A stretch of 64,000 nt of DNA from Streptomyces gossypii (GCF_025165795.1 NZ_JAJAGO010000017.1:62001-126000); one strand, 5' to 3'; counted from the first letter of the stretch, positions 9,701-18,590 are shown. The notes: generated by a model from the sequence alone, not told the origin. Program-made: numbers and translations.

Positions 9701-9829
9701 CGGGCGGTCTCCGGTGGCCTCCGCTTCGGCGAGCAGCCCCTCGGCCCGTGCGTTGCGCGCGGGGCCTTCGGGTTCCTCGGCGCTCTCGGCCAGTGCGGCC
9801 CGGATCCGGTCGGGAGCGGGGGTGTTCAT
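6764..9829 (-). CDS. Large tetratricopeptide-repeat protein paired with HSP90-like protein
   Basis: A 1021-residue, Ala/Leu/Glu-rich helical protein starting MNTPAPDRIR at 9829 after GAGGAGG; the long frame continues further upstream only as a shadow inside the HSP90 gene. Irregular TPR-like helix pairs run through much of the protein, with a proline/alanine-rich linker near residues 360-400. There is no signal peptide or membrane segment. Its start overlaps the stop of the HSP90-family gene by 4 bp (9826-9829), so the two are co-made. TPR proteins commonly serve as HSP90 co-chaperones in eukaryotes; a partner role here is an inference from coupling. Confidence 0.88.
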   Translation of the reverse strand: MNTPAPDRIRAALAESAEEPEGPARNARAEGLLAEAEATGDRPLTVDALLNLIGAYNFSAESDKTFVPFSRLLRMWDEAPADFDEAATHRLHWIFKWVSSGMLDQPHIPLESIETWQAEMAHRYRLAGHSERAVRQSEFNIARHIGDRPRAARAYAAWLSADRDEMSDCHACELHEQGSWQERQGDDEKALRLWTPVLGGDHSCLHEPHAVLASSLLPLVRLGHTDRARAHHLRGYRMARSMASMRYAVAAHVEFCARTGNEPRGLEILAEQTGHWEPAGDPDTYLDWMVSTALLMRRMTELGHSGQPVPGPPEREWTAVTLLEHAADEALAVAARFDRRNGSTAVSDAARARMAGAPLVERLPLGLRPAPLGEEGARGPAAVPATAPGGNAPAPAAASSGRSDPRTLLAEARTLSERGHPAALDRWRELAAVVEREGTLLLGGERAELLDHRAMEIARTDPATGAALFTEAAALFSAAEQPGDALACRARASLATAFAGRPAEALAALEPLCAEAVSLHAEGRASTRHTTAVLLSRARIRTGLLATADDPHQAADALDRELAELLAFAGPRRVEPGVLARIAEATESRGRLAGQRGDPAAAARLLDEAARTFHAARRPWQATEAELAHARALLAAGDPAGAEAVLRATAADTGRNTDGGATGGADRRADGDTRTLSPWESARLHLVLADALGAQERPDEEAACLLEAAHWADAADEGAGLGAVARLRLGGRLLDLDRWEEAATVLEGVLPDLLAGHDEGEVVQARWWLGQALTRSGAGEQRAAAEQFLLAADTAQAWEDQHDHAMLAHLAADALKSAELPDEALQAYERAEKLWRPLGETHAVIRSLRSRAWIAMSRQDVPGAIEMMGAALNEAESGIRTASDEQERTALRMELGHGYRQTAELLLQATDGPPDEERNARHQYEINLAAYEEAVIFADHALTAFAACGGTGLAAHTGTALMAGWLEADLGRRTAAADRARSVLGACPEGAGDPDGTLAGRREEAAALLGAALREDVSPTG

Positions 9830-11640
9830 CGGCCCTCCTCGGGCTGGTTCGGCTGGACGGCCCGGTCGAGCAGGCCCAGGAAGGTGCGGTTGAGCAGGGC
9901 GGAGTCGGCCGGTCGCAGCGGGCGCTGGGCTCGCAGGAGCGCCTGGCCGTAGAGGGCTTCGACGGCGGTTCCGGTCAGCTGCGGGTCGTCCAGGGCGGCC
10001 ATCCGGCGCACCAGCGGGTTGAGGTGGTTCAGGATGAGGCGGGTGCGTGAGGGGGAGCCGCCGCGCAGTGAGCCGAGGATTCCCGCCCACAGGCTGTCTG
10101 CCTGGTCCTCTTCGCGGGCCCGTGCCGCCTCGTGCCGGGCCGCGCGGTCGTCCAGGTGCAGCGCGGGGACGGTGACGGGGTGGAAGGCCCGCAGGACGGC
10201 GTCGCAGCCCAGCGGTTCCAGGGTGGCGCGGGCGGTGGCGAGGAACGGGGCCAGGGCGAGTTCCTCGTCCGGGCCGACGTCGTCGAGGTGGGCGGTGACG
10301 GTGTCGCTGTCCAGTTCCGCGACGGCGGTGCCGGGCCGGGCGGCGGGCAGCTTCTCGACAAGGTCGCTGTCGTAGGTGTAGCCGCCGTTGACCACGCCGA
10401 CGCCCTGTGCGGAGGCGATGGCGGCGACCTGCCGGAACTCCTCCACGGTGCGGGTGAAGTGCACGACGGGGTGCCGCCGGGCGAACTCCTCCAGCGACAG
10501 CTGCCCGTCGGTGGTCTCGAAGGGCAGCCACGGGAGCATCAGCCGGAGCATCCCGGTGTCGTGCCGGGCCAGGGACTTGACGCCGAGATGGTGGACGGCG
10601 AGGAACTGCGCAAGCCGGTCCTGGTCGTCGGAGGCGAGCTGGGCGAGCCAGTCGCGCACCCGGGTGCCGAGCGCCTCACGTACGGCCTCCAGGGTCTCGT
10701 CGGCGTAGAGGCTCTCGCGGGAGGCGGTGGGGCGCAGGGTGTCGGTGTCGATGACGCACCGCACGAAGAACGCCCAGTCCGGCAGCAGTTCGTCGGACCG
10801 GTCGGTGAGCAGCATGCCCTTGAGGTGGACGCGGTGGGCGCCGCGTTGGGCGGGGCTGACCGCCGAGGGCAGCACATGGGCGACGCCGCGCACGCCGGCC
10901 AGCGGGACGTCCAGCTCGAAGGAGTCCAGTGGCGAGAAGCCGAAGGTGTCGTGGCAGTGCGCGGCGAGCGCGACCCGGCGGGCGGCCGGGCTGGGGTGGC
11001 GGCGGTCCCACACGGGCGGCCGTTCGCAGATCGGCTCGTCGCCGACGCGCACGTCGTAGGGCAGCAGGGAGCCGAAGTGCCGGGCCAGCTCCCGTACGCG
11101 GCCGGGTGCCAGCCATTCGGCGGCGCCGGCCCGTGCGGTGAGGTAGACGGTGGTGCCCGCTTCGGTGCGCGCCTCGGCGGGGAGCGTACGGACGGTGTAC
11201 GAGCCGTCGTCGCGGGCCCGCCACTCGACGGGAGGGGCGCTGGTGTCGACGGCGCTGCGGGAGACGACGCGGATCTCCTCGGCGACAACGAAGCAGGCGA
11301 GCAGGCCGATGCCGAACTGGCCGAGGAACTCGGCGCGTGCCGACTCCAGTCCGTCGCGCTTCGAGCTGCGGCCGATCGTCGCCAGCAGGCTGTGCAGGTC
11401 CGCCTCGGTCAGGCCGATGCCGCTGTCCTCGACGCGCAGCGCGCCGGCCGAAGCGTGCAGCCGTACGGTCGCGGGCGCGTCGGGCTGCACGGCGCGGCGG
11501 GCGGTGAGCGCGTCGACGGCGTTCTGGAGGAGTTCGCGCAGATAGACGCGGGGACTGGAGTAGAGGTGGTGGGAGAGCAGATCCACCAGACCGCGCAGAT
11601 CGACCTGGAAGGTGTGCGGCGGTATCTCTTCGGCAGTCAT
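9826..11640 (-). CDS. HSP90-family (HtpG-like) GHKL ATPase
   Basis: A 604-residue protein close to the length of HtpG. The N-terminal ATPase shows the HSP90 signatures: ELLQNAVDA with Glu36 and Asn40, EDSGIG (Asp72), the lid segment LATIGRSSK and GQFGIG (107-112). A middle domain follows (about 220-450), including VHLKGMLL and an SRESLYAD segment; the C-terminal region is divergent and carries no MEEVD tail. The start at 11640 gives MTAEEIPPHTF. It is upstream of and overlaps the TPR gene. Streptomyces HSP90-like proteins of this type are poorly studied. Chaperone activity is likely; clients unknown. Confidence 0.93.
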   Translation of the reverse strand: MTAEEIPPHTFQVDLRGLVDLLSHHLYSSPRVYLRELLQNAVDALTARRAVQPDAPATVRLHASAGALRVEDSGIGLTEADLHSLLATIGRSSKRDGLESARAEFLGQFGIGLLACFVVAEEIRVVSRSAVDTSAPPVEWRARDDGSYTVRTLPAEARTEAGTTVYLTARAGAAEWLAPGRVRELARHFGSLLPYDVRVGDEPICERPPVWDRRHPSPAARRVALAAHCHDTFGFSPLDSFELDVPLAGVRGVAHVLPSAVSPAQRGAHRVHLKGMLLTDRSDELLPDWAFFVRCVIDTDTLRPTASRESLYADETLEAVREALGTRVRDWLAQLASDDQDRLAQFLAVHHLGVKSLARHDTGMLRLMLPWLPFETTDGQLSLEEFARRHPVVHFTRTVEEFRQVAAIASAQGVGVVNGGYTYDSDLVEKLPAARPGTAVAELDSDTVTAHLDDVGPDEELALAPFLATARATLEPLGCDAVLRAFHPVTVPALHLDDRAARHEAARAREEDQADSLWAGILGSLRGGSPSRTRLILNHLNPLVRRMAALDDPQLTGTAVEALYGQALLRAQRPLRPADSALLNRTFLGLLDRAVQPNQPEEGR

Positions 11641-11783
11641 CGCTGCGAATCCTATGGCGGACTTCCGGCTGTTCACCACGTGGACAGGGTGTGTCCCTTC
11701 TTCCCCGCCCAGCTGGGACCTACGATCCTGCTCTCGCACACCCGCTGACACTGAGCGGACAGCCCCGACCCGGGAGGCCCTCC

Positions 11784-13388
11784 ATGACACGCCCCGACGC
11801 GAACTCCGCTCCCGGCCCCGCCCGGCGGGCGGTGCTGCGCGGCTCACTGGCCACCGCCGCGGCGGCCGTACCCCTGGCGGCGGTGTCCGGGCTCGCGCTG
11901 CCCGGCGGGGCGCCCGCGCAGGCGCTGTCCGGGCGCCCGCGGGCGCGGTGGGGTGTGCAGACCGGTGACGTGACCACCTCCTCCGGCCTGGTGTGGGTGC
12001 GGTCGGACCGCCGTGCGCGCATGGTCGTCGAGACCTCCGCGACCGACTCGTTCCGCAAGGTCCGGCGCTGGCGGGGGCCGCTGCTGGGTCCGGGGACGGA
12101 CTACACCGGTACGACGCAGCTGCACGGCCTGCCCGCCGGTGAACAGGTGTACTACCGGGTGGTGCTGGCCGATCCGGACGATCCGCGGCGGTCCGGGGAG
12201 CCGGTGCGCGGCACCTTCCGCACCGCCTCGGACAGCCGGCGCGCCGGGGTGCGCTTCCTGTGGTCAGGTGATCTGGCCGGGCAGGGCTGGGGCATCAATC
12301 CGGACCGGGGCGGCTATCCGGTGTTCGAGGAGATGGGCGGGCTCGACCCGGACTTCTTCCTCAACAGCGGGGACACCATCTACGCGGACTCGCCGATCCC
12401 GGCGCGCGTGGACCTGCCGGACGGCGGGGTGTGGCGCAACGTGACGACCGAGGAGAAGTCGAAGGTCGCCGAGACGCTCGCCGAGTTCCGGGGCAACTTC
12501 CGCTACAACCTGCTCGACGACAAGCTGCGGGCGTTCAACGCGCGGGTGCCGTCACTGGTGCAGTGGGACGACCACGAGGTGCACAACAACTGGTATCCCG
12601 GCGAGATCCTGGAGGACGAGCGGTACACCGTCCGGGACGCCGACGTGCTCGCCGGGCGGGCGCTGCGCGCCTTCGGCGAGTACTTTCCGGTGCGCACACT
12701 GCCCTCCGGCGACCGCGACGGGCGGGTGTACCGGGTGGTGCGGCACGGCCCGCTGCTGGATGTCTTCGTGCTCGACATGCGGTCCTACCGGAACGCCAAC
12801 TCGCCAGGGCGGCAGCCCCATGAGCGCCAGGGCATCCTCGGGGCGGAGCAGCTGCGCTGGCTCAAGCGGGAGCTCTCCCGTTCGCGTGCCATGTGGAAGG
12901 TGATCGCCTCGGACATGCCGCTCGGCCTGACCGTCAAGGACGGGGCGACCGACTACGAGGCGGTGGCCCAGGGCGACCCGGGCGTGCCGCTGGGCCGCGA
13001 GCTGCAGATCGCCGAGCTGCTGCGGCACGTCAAGCACCGGCGCATCACCGGCACCGTATGGCTGACCACGGACGTCCACTACACCTCGGCGCAGCACTAC
13101 GCGCCGTCCCGGGCGGCCTTCCAGGACTTCGCGCCCTTCTGGGAGTTCGTCTCCGGTCCGCTCAACGCGGGCGGCTTCCCGGCGCTGGAGCTGGACGGCA
13201 CCTTCGGGCCCCGTCAGGACTTCGTGAAAGCGCCGACGACGGCGAACGTACCGCCGACGGAAGGCGGTCAGTACTTCGGGCAGGTCGACATCGACGGCGC
13301 GAGCGGCGATCTGACGGTACGCCTGCGGGAGTTGGGCGGCGGCGTGCTCTACACCAGGGTGCTGCGGGCGGGGCGCACCGGGCAGTGA
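11784..13388 (+). CDS. Tat-exported PhoD-family alkaline phosphatase
   Basis: A 534-residue secreted metallophosphatase. The start at 11784 follows GGGAGG. A Tat signal is clear: arginine pair R14-R15 in RRAVLRGSL, then a hydrophobic stretch to about residue 45. The PhoD N-terminal beta domain (about 55-150) precedes the catalytic domain with SGDLAGQ, NSGDTIYAD, WDDHEVHNNW (Asp262-Asp263-His264-Glu265) and TTDVHY. Such enzymes hydrolyse phosphodiesters/monoesters outside the cell using Fe/Ca. It diverges from the HSP90 operon. I see no convincing PHO box in the 143-bp intergenic space. Confidence 0.94.
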   Translation: MTRPDANSAPGPARRAVLRGSLATAAAAVPLAAVSGLALPGGAPAQALSGRPRARWGVQTGDVTTSSGLVWVRSDRRARMVVETSATDSFRKVRRWRGPLLGPGTDYTGTTQLHGLPAGEQVYYRVVLADPDDPRRSGEPVRGTFRTASDSRRAGVRFLWSGDLAGQGWGINPDRGGYPVFEEMGGLDPDFFLNSGDTIYADSPIPARVDLPDGGVWRNVTTEEKSKVAETLAEFRGNFRYNLLDDKLRAFNARVPSLVQWDDHEVHNNWYPGEILEDERYTVRDADVLAGRALRAFGEYFPVRTLPSGDRDGRVYRVVRHGPLLDVFVLDMRSYRNANSPGRQPHERQGILGAEQLRWLKRELSRSRAMWKVIASDMPLGLTVKDGATDYEAVAQGDPGVPLGRELQIAELLRHVKHRRITGTVWLTTDVHYTSAQHYAPSRAAFQDFAPFWEFVSGPLNAGGFPALELDGTFGPRQDFVKAPTTANVPPTEGGQYFGQVDIDGASGDLTVRLRELGGGVLYTRVLRAGRTGQ

Positions 13389-13548
13389 CGGCCCGCGGGC
13401 AAGGTGGCGCGGCAGCGCTGTGCGGGGCGCGGTTGCGACGGATCTCACAGAAGGGCGGAAACGGCCACCAACCCTGAAGGATGCAGCCTTTACTCAGCTG
13501 TCACAGGACGTTGGTGACCGTGCAACACCAGAGGGTGAAGGTGTCCTT

Positions 13549-14817
13549 ATGACCGATTTTCCAGCGTACTCGCAGCATTCACAGGGCGGTCGGCCCTCAT
13601 GGCGGCCGCGTGTCCCGTTCGCCCTGCGCCCGCGTTGGACACGCCGCCGGGGCTATCCGCCGCCCACCGGCACCGGCGCCGCGCCGCCGGAACTGCTGGC
13701 CCAGCCGGAACTACCGTCCCGGGGCGGCCCGTTGTCGCTGTGGCGGATGCGCACGACCGTACGGGACGAGCCGGGGGCGCTCGCCGCGCTGTGCACCGCG
13801 CTGGCCGGGCGCGGCGTGGACATCCTGACGCTGCAGACCTTCCCGCTGGGCCCCCGCCACGGCGAGGAACGGCCTGCGGAGGTCCCGTCACCGCACGGGT
13901 GGACGGTGGACGAACTGCTGCTGCGGGCTCCCGAGGAGCTGACGAGCGGCGACCTGGCCGGGCTGGTGGCGGCGGCGGGCTGCACGGACACCTGGCTGGG
14001 GCGTGCCGTTCCGCACGAACTGGTGGACGAGACGGCACAGGCGCTCGAACTTGCCGGCCGTACAGCACAGGACAGCGCCGAACTGCCCCTCGCGCTGCGG
14101 CAGCTGCTGGGCCGCTGCACCATCCGCTCGGCGTCCGCCCCGGTGCCGCCGGAGGCCGTGTTCGAGGAGCACACGCTGCGGTTCCCCGACCCGGCGGGCG
14201 GCGCACTCCTCATCGAACGGCACGAACCGCCCTTCACCCCCACCGAGTTCGCCCGCGCCCGAGCTCTGGTCGCGCTGGACGAGCGGCTGGGCCGCCGGAT
14301 GCCCCGGCAGCAGGACGCGCTCGCCCTCCCGCGGGGGCAGCAGATCACCGTACGGCGTGCGGACACCCGTGATCTCGACGCGGCCCGCGCGATGCACGAG
14401 CGCTGCTCCGATGACACTCTGTCGAGGCGCTATCACGGCCCGGTCGGTGACGCGGACACGTATCTCGGCCATCTGCTCTCCCCCCGCTTCGGCCGCACCC
14501 TCGCCGCCGAGACCGCCGCCGGGCGGCTGGTGGCGCTGGGGCACCTTTTGTGGGACGGGGACGAGACGGAGGTGGCCCTCCTCGTGGAGGACGGCTGGCA
14601 GCGGCACGGCGTGGGCGGCGAGCTGCTGCGGCGGCTGGCCGCGATGGCCGCCGAGGCCGGCTGCGCGCACGTGTACGCCGTCACCCAGGCGTCGAACGCG
14701 GGCATGGTCGCCCTGATGCGCGGGCTGGAACTGCCGCTGGACCACCAGATCGAGGAGGGCACCCTGGTGATCACCGCCGAGCTGGCTCCGGAGCGGGAGA
14801 CCGCCCGCCCGGCCTAG
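13549..14817 (+). CDS. ACT domain-GNAT acetyltransferase fusion
   Basis: A 422-residue protein starting MTDFPAYSQH at 13549 (GAAGG upstream). A basic, proline-rich leader of ~60 residues precedes an ACT domain (about 63-115: RTTVRDEPGALAALCTAL) that normally binds amino acids. The C-terminal part (about 265-410) is a GNAT fold with the acetyl-CoA loop GWQRHGVGGELLRRLA. By analogy with other ACT-GNAT proteins, amino-acid binding may control acetylation of a protein or small molecule. Its 3' end overlaps the convergent PLP-enzyme gene by 47 bp. Confidence 0.87.
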   Translation: MTDFPAYSQHSQGGRPSWRPRVPFALRPRWTRRRGYPPPTGTGAAPPELLAQPELPSRGGPLSLWRMRTTVRDEPGALAALCTALAGRGVDILTLQTFPLGPRHGEERPAEVPSPHGWTVDELLLRAPEELTSGDLAGLVAAAGCTDTWLGRAVPHELVDETAQALELAGRTAQDSAELPLALRQLLGRCTIRSASAPVPPEAVFEEHTLRFPDPAGGALLIERHEPPFTPTEFARARALVALDERLGRRMPRQQDALALPRGQQITVRRADTRDLDAARAMHERCSDDTLSRRYHGPVGDADTYLGHLLSPRFGRTLAAETAAGRLVALGHLLWDGDETEVALLVEDGWQRHGVGGELLRRLAAMAAEAGCAHVYAVTQASNAGMVALMRGLELPLDHQIEEGTLVITAELAPERETARPA

Positions 14818-15985
14818 GGGTCTCTTCCAAGTCCCGCGTGGCAGAGCGGCGCGCGCTGAGCGCGGTGTCCAGGTCGTACCACAGGTCCTCGGCGTCCTCC
14901 AGACCTACCGACATCCGCAGCAGCCTGTCACTGATGCCGCCGGTGCGCCGGTCGTCTTCGGCCACGATGCGGTGGCTTATGGAACCGGGGTGCTGGATGA
15001 GGGTGTCGACGCTCCCGAGGCTGACGGCGGGGGTGATCAGCCGCACCCCGGCGATCACCTCGTGCGGATCGCCCGCCACCTCGAATGCGACCATGGCACC
15101 GCCCAGCTTCGGATAGTGGACGCGGGTGACACGCGGGTCGTCGGCGAGCCGTCGCGCCAGTACGGCGGCGGTGGCCGACTGGGCACGCACCCGCACAGGC
15201 AGGGTGGAGAGCCCGCGCAGCAGCAGATACCCGGCGAGCGGATGCAGCACGCCGCCGGTGGCGAAGCGGATCTGGCGCAGCTGCCGGGCGAACTCCTCGT
15301 CGCAGGCGATCACGCCGCCCAGGACGTCACCGTGGCCGCCGAGGTACTTGGTCGCGCTGTGCAGCACGATCCGGGCACCGCTCTCGTGCGGGCGCTGGAG
15401 CACGGGGGTGGCGAAGGTGTTGTCGACCATCAGCGGCACGGTGCCGCAGGAGTGGGCGAGGGCCCGCAGATCCAGCTCCGCGAGCGTCGGGTTCGCCGGG
15501 CTCTCGACGATGACCAGGCCGGTCTCGGGGCGGATGGCCTCGGCGATCCCCGCGGGATCGACCCAGGTCACCTCGGTGCCCAGCAGGCCGCTGGAGAGCA
15601 GGTGGTCACTGCATCCGTACAGCGGCCGTACGGCGACGACATGCCGCAGCCCCGCCGCCGTCCTGGCCAGCAGCGTCGCGGTGAGGGCGGCCATGCCGCT
15701 GGCGAAGGCGACCGCCGTCTCGGTGCCCTCCAGCCGGGCGAGCGCCTGCTCGAACCGGGCGACGGTCGGGTTGTCGAGCCGGGCGTAGACGGGCGGGCCG
15801 GTCAGCTGGGCCCCGGTGGCGGCGAACTCGTCGAGCCGGGCGGCCTCCGCCCGGCTGTCGTGGGACGGATAGGTGGTGGACAGGTCCAGCGGTGCGGCGT
15901 GCAGGCCGAGGGCGGCGAGGTCTTCGCGTCCGGCGTGCACCGCCTCGGTGGCGAGCGAGCGGGTCGTCGCGGGTGTCGTCTCCAT
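14771..15985 (-). CDS. Trans-sulfuration family PLP enzyme (cystathionine gamma-synthase/lyase type)
   Basis: A 404-residue Cys/Met-metabolism PLP enzyme. The Schiff-base lysine is Lys213 in HSATKYLGGHGDV, with the cofactor segment ASGMAA near 96, active-site Tyr/Arg in PPVYARLDNPT near 65-74 and DNTFATP near 188. Family length is about 380-400, so it is complete. It could act as cystathionine gamma-synthase, gamma-lyase or methionine gamma-lyase. It diverges from an Lrp/AsnC regulator (16045), whose family often senses amino acids, suggesting local control. Its last 15 codons overlap the opposite ACT-GNAT gene. Confidence 0.93.
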   Translation of the reverse strand: METTPATTRSLATEAVHAGREDLAALGLHAAPLDLSTTYPSHDSRAEAARLDEFAATGAQLTGPPVYARLDNPTVARFEQALARLEGTETAVAFASGMAALTATLLARTAAGLRHVVAVRPLYGCSDHLLSSGLLGTEVTWVDPAGIAEAIRPETGLVIVESPANPTLAELDLRALAHSCGTVPLMVDNTFATPVLQRPHESGARIVLHSATKYLGGHGDVLGGVIACDEEFARQLRQIRFATGGVLHPLAGYLLLRGLSTLPVRVRAQSATAAVLARRLADDPRVTRVHYPKLGGAMVAFEVAGDPHEVIAGVRLITPAVSLGSVDTLIQHPGSISHRIVAEDDRRTGGISDRLLRMSVGLEDAEDLWYDLDTALSARRSATRDLEETPRPGGRSPAPEPARR

Positions 15986-16044
15986 GCGGCGATCCTGAAC
16001 ACCGGACGGGCTGTGGGGGCGGAAGGCCGTGTTACGTTCGACTC

Positions 16045-16518
16045 ATGTCCGATTCTGTCGTGCTGGACCCGGTCGACCTGGAGATTCTGCGGCTGCTGCA
16101 GAACGACGCCCGGACGACGTACCGGGATCTGGCCACCGCCGTGGGCATCGCGCCCTCCACCTGTCTGGACCGGGTGGGCAGGCTGCGCCGCAGCGGCGTG
16201 ATCCTCGGCCACGAGCTGCGGCTCGATCCCGCGCGGCTGGGCCGGTCGCTGGAGGCACTGCTGTCGGTGCAGGTGCGGCCGCACCGGCGGGAACTGATCG
16301 GCCCGTTCGTGGAGCGGGTCCGCGCGCTGCCCGAATCGCGGGCGCTGTTCCACCTCACCGGCCCGGACGACTATCTCGTGCATGTGGCGGTGACGGGGAC
16401 GGCGGACCTGCAGCGGCTGGTGCTGGACGAATTCACCTCCCGCCGGGAGGTGGCACGGGTGGAGACCCGGCTGATCTTCCAGCAGTGGGTCTGCGGCCCA
16501 CTTCTGCCACCCACCTGA
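16045..16518 (+). CDS. Lrp/AsnC-family transcriptional regulator
   Basis: A 157-residue regulator. Residues 8-60 form the winged helix (LEILRLLQNDARTTYRDLATAV), followed by an Lrp ligand-binding/oligomerisation (RAM) domain (about 70-150). The start at 16045 gives MSDSVVLDPVD; in-frame codons upstream lie within the divergent gene. It faces the trans-sulfuration enzyme across 59 bp, the usual arrangement for an Lrp protein controlling an amino-acid gene in response to its substrate. The effector is not known. Confidence 0.93.
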   Translation: MSDSVVLDPVDLEILRLLQNDARTTYRDLATAVGIAPSTCLDRVGRLRRSGVILGHELRLDPARLGRSLEALLSVQVRPHRRELIGPFVERVRALPESRALFHLTGPDDYLVHVAVTGTADLQRLVLDEFTSRREVARVETRLIFQQWVCGPLLPPT

Positions 16519-16551
16519 CGAAGCCGTTCCACACGTACGAGGATGGAGCAC

Positions 16552-18249
16552 ATGTCCGATACGAAGAACAGCGCTCCCCTCCCCCGCCAGGTGGCCGACA
16601 GCTATGTCGACGCCCTCGTCGAACTCGATCCCATCGCCGGCACCTATCTCGGTGTGCCCGAGAGCTACGGCCGTCTGCCCGACCTCTCCCCCGCCGGACA
16701 GGAGGAGCTGGCGGAGCTCGGGCGCGACACGCTGCGGCAGCTGACCGCCGCCGAGGCACGGGCAGGTGCCGAAAGCGACGCGGAGCGGCGCTGCGCCCGG
16801 CTGCTGCGCGAGCGGCTGACCGCCGAACTGGCCGTGCACGAAGCGCACGAGGGGCTGCGCGCGGTCAGCAACTTGAACAGTCCGGTGCACGCCGTGCGCG
16901 GCATCCTCACCGTTATGCCGTCCGACACCGAGGAGGACTGGGGGCGGATCGCGCAGCGGCTTCGGGCGACGCCCGCGGCGCTGGAGGGCTACCGCGCCTC
17001 CCTGGGGGCCGGGCTGGCCAAGCAGCTGCCCGGCGGGCCCCGGCAGGTGGCCACGATGATCGGGCAGCTGAGCGAGTGGATCGGCGAGGACACGGGAGAG
17101 GAGAGCTGGTTCGCGACCTTCGCGGGGCAGGGCCCCGACGCCCTGCGGGCGGAGCTGGCCGAGGCCGCCGAGGCGGCCACCGGCGCCATCCGCGCGGTCC
17201 GCGACTGGCTGCGCGACGTCTACGCCCCAAAAATCGCGGGAGCGCCGGAGACCGTGGGCCGTGAGCGGTATCTGCGGTGGGCCCGCTACTGGAACGGCGC
17301 CGACCTGGATGTGGAGGAGGCCTACACGTACGGCTGGGCCGAGTTCCACCGGCTGCTGGCCGAGATGCGCACCGAGGCGGAGAAGGTGCTGCCCGGCGCC
17401 GCCACCCCCTGGGAGGCGCTGCGCCACCTGGACACGCACGGGCAGGCCGTCGAGGGCGTCGACGAGGTGCGCGACTGGCTCCAGTCCCTGATGGACGAGG
17501 CGATCGAGAAGCTGGACGGCACCCACTTCGAACTAGCCGAGCAGGTCAAGCGGGTGGAGTCGCGGATCGCGCCGCCCGGCAGCGCGGCGGCGCCGTACTA
17601 CACCCAGCCGTCGATGGACTTCACGCGGCCGGGGCGCACCTGGCTGCCGACGATGGGCGAAACCCGGTTCCCCGTCTACGACCTGGTGTCGACCTGGTAC
17701 CACGAGGGGGTGCCGGGCCACCATCTGCAGCTGGCGCAGTGGACCCTTGTCGCGGACGACCTGTCGCGGTATCAGACCTCGGTGGGCATGGTGAGCGCCA
17801 ACGCGGAGGGCTGGGCCCTGTACGCGGAGCGTCTGATGGACGAACTGGGCTTCCTGGCCGACGCCGAGCAGCGGCTGGGCTATCTGGACGCGCAGATGAT
17901 GCGGGCGGTCCGGGTGATCGTGGACATCGGCATGCATCTGGGCATGGAGATCCCCGCCGACTCGCCCTTCCACCCGGGCGAGCGGTGGACTCCGGAGCTG
18001 GGGCAGGAGTTCTTCGGGATGCACTCCGGCCGCCCGGCGGACTTCGTGGAGAGCGAGCTGGTGCGCTATCTGGGCATGCCGGGCCAGGCAATCGGCTACA
18101 AGCTGGGCGAGCGCGCCTGGCTGACCGGGCGGGAGAACGCGCGCGCCGCCCACGGCGACGCCTTCGACGCCAAGCGGTGGCACATGGCCGCCCTGTCCCA
18201 GGGCTCGCTGGGTCTCGACGACCTGGTCGAGGAGCTCTCGGCCCTGTAG
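16552..18249 (+). CDS. DUF885 metallopeptidase-like protein
   Basis: A 565-residue cytosolic protein of the DUF885 family, related to M3/M32-type zinc peptidases. The putative zinc-binding helix is HEGVPGHH (His384, Glu385, His390, His391), with a downstream NAEGWALYAERLMDELG segment that normally gives the third ligand. The start at 16552 is preferred to the ATG nine bases earlier because GAGGA (16539-16543) is then 8 nt away. No signal peptide. It follows the Lrp gene by 33 bp and could be co-transcribed. Peptidase activity is inferred from the motif. Confidence 0.9.
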   Translation: MSDTKNSAPLPRQVADSYVDALVELDPIAGTYLGVPESYGRLPDLSPAGQEELAELGRDTLRQLTAAEARAGAESDAERRCARLLRERLTAELAVHEAHEGLRAVSNLNSPVHAVRGILTVMPSDTEEDWGRIAQRLRATPAALEGYRASLGAGLAKQLPGGPRQVATMIGQLSEWIGEDTGEESWFATFAGQGPDALRAELAEAAEAATGAIRAVRDWLRDVYAPKIAGAPETVGRERYLRWARYWNGADLDVEEAYTYGWAEFHRLLAEMRTEAEKVLPGAATPWEALRHLDTHGQAVEGVDEVRDWLQSLMDEAIEKLDGTHFELAEQVKRVESRIAPPGSAAAPYYTQPSMDFTRPGRTWLPTMGETRFPVYDLVSTWYHEGVPGHHLQLAQWTLVADDLSRYQTSVGMVSANAEGWALYAERLMDELGFLADAEQRLGYLDAQMMRAVRVIVDIGMHLGMEIPADSPFHPGERWTPELGQEFFGMHSGRPADFVESELVRYLGMPGQAIGYKLGERAWLTGRENARAAHGDAFDAKRWHMAALSQGSLGLDDLVEELSAL

Positions 18250-18590
18250 GGTCCGCCGGCCCCACGGCCTGTCCGATGGGTCTTCTCGGGCCCGCGACGC
18301 CCCGGCACGCGTCCCCTCGGCCCTTCGGGCCGGGGGTGGCCCCATGCTCGCTGCGTTGTCGGAGTCGTCCGAGTACGCTCAGCACGAGGACGATCCTCCG
18401 CCTTGCGAGCGCACGCACAACGCCGCGGGCTGACCCTCGGGACTCACCAACAGGCCCTGGCTGTATTGATCACGAGCGTTGCTGCAGTCGCCGGGCTTGA
18501 TCATGGCGAAGACTTCCGTCATCGGCGGTCTCGGGCAGGTCGATCCCCGTGAGGACTGGCGGCCGCGAGTCGCACGGCTCCTGGACTTCG
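18250..18590. other. Gene-poor convergent intergenic region
   Basis: This 341-bp gap lies between the DUF885 stop and the leftward response-regulator stop. It holds the hairpin at 18314-18336. A short rightward frame from 18503 (starts MAKTSVIGGLGQVDPRED) reads protein-like for about 30 residues but runs into the opposite gene and lacks a ribosome site; I regard it as a possible relic. Nothing else is recognisable. Confidence 0.4.
18314..18336. terminator. Hairpin downstream of DUF885 gene
   Basis: CCCTCGGCCC pairs with GGGCCGGGGG across a TTC loop, ten base pairs including one G-T pair. It lies 65 bp after the DUF885 stop, in a convergent intergenic region, so it probably ends that transcript. 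Confidence 0.5.

Noticed and set aside
6764..10531. A 1255-codon open frame covering the TPR gene and part of the HSP90 gene
   Set aside because: The upstream 234 codons lie in a shadow frame of the HSP90 gene; the coupled start at 9829 with GAGGAGG is clearly better.
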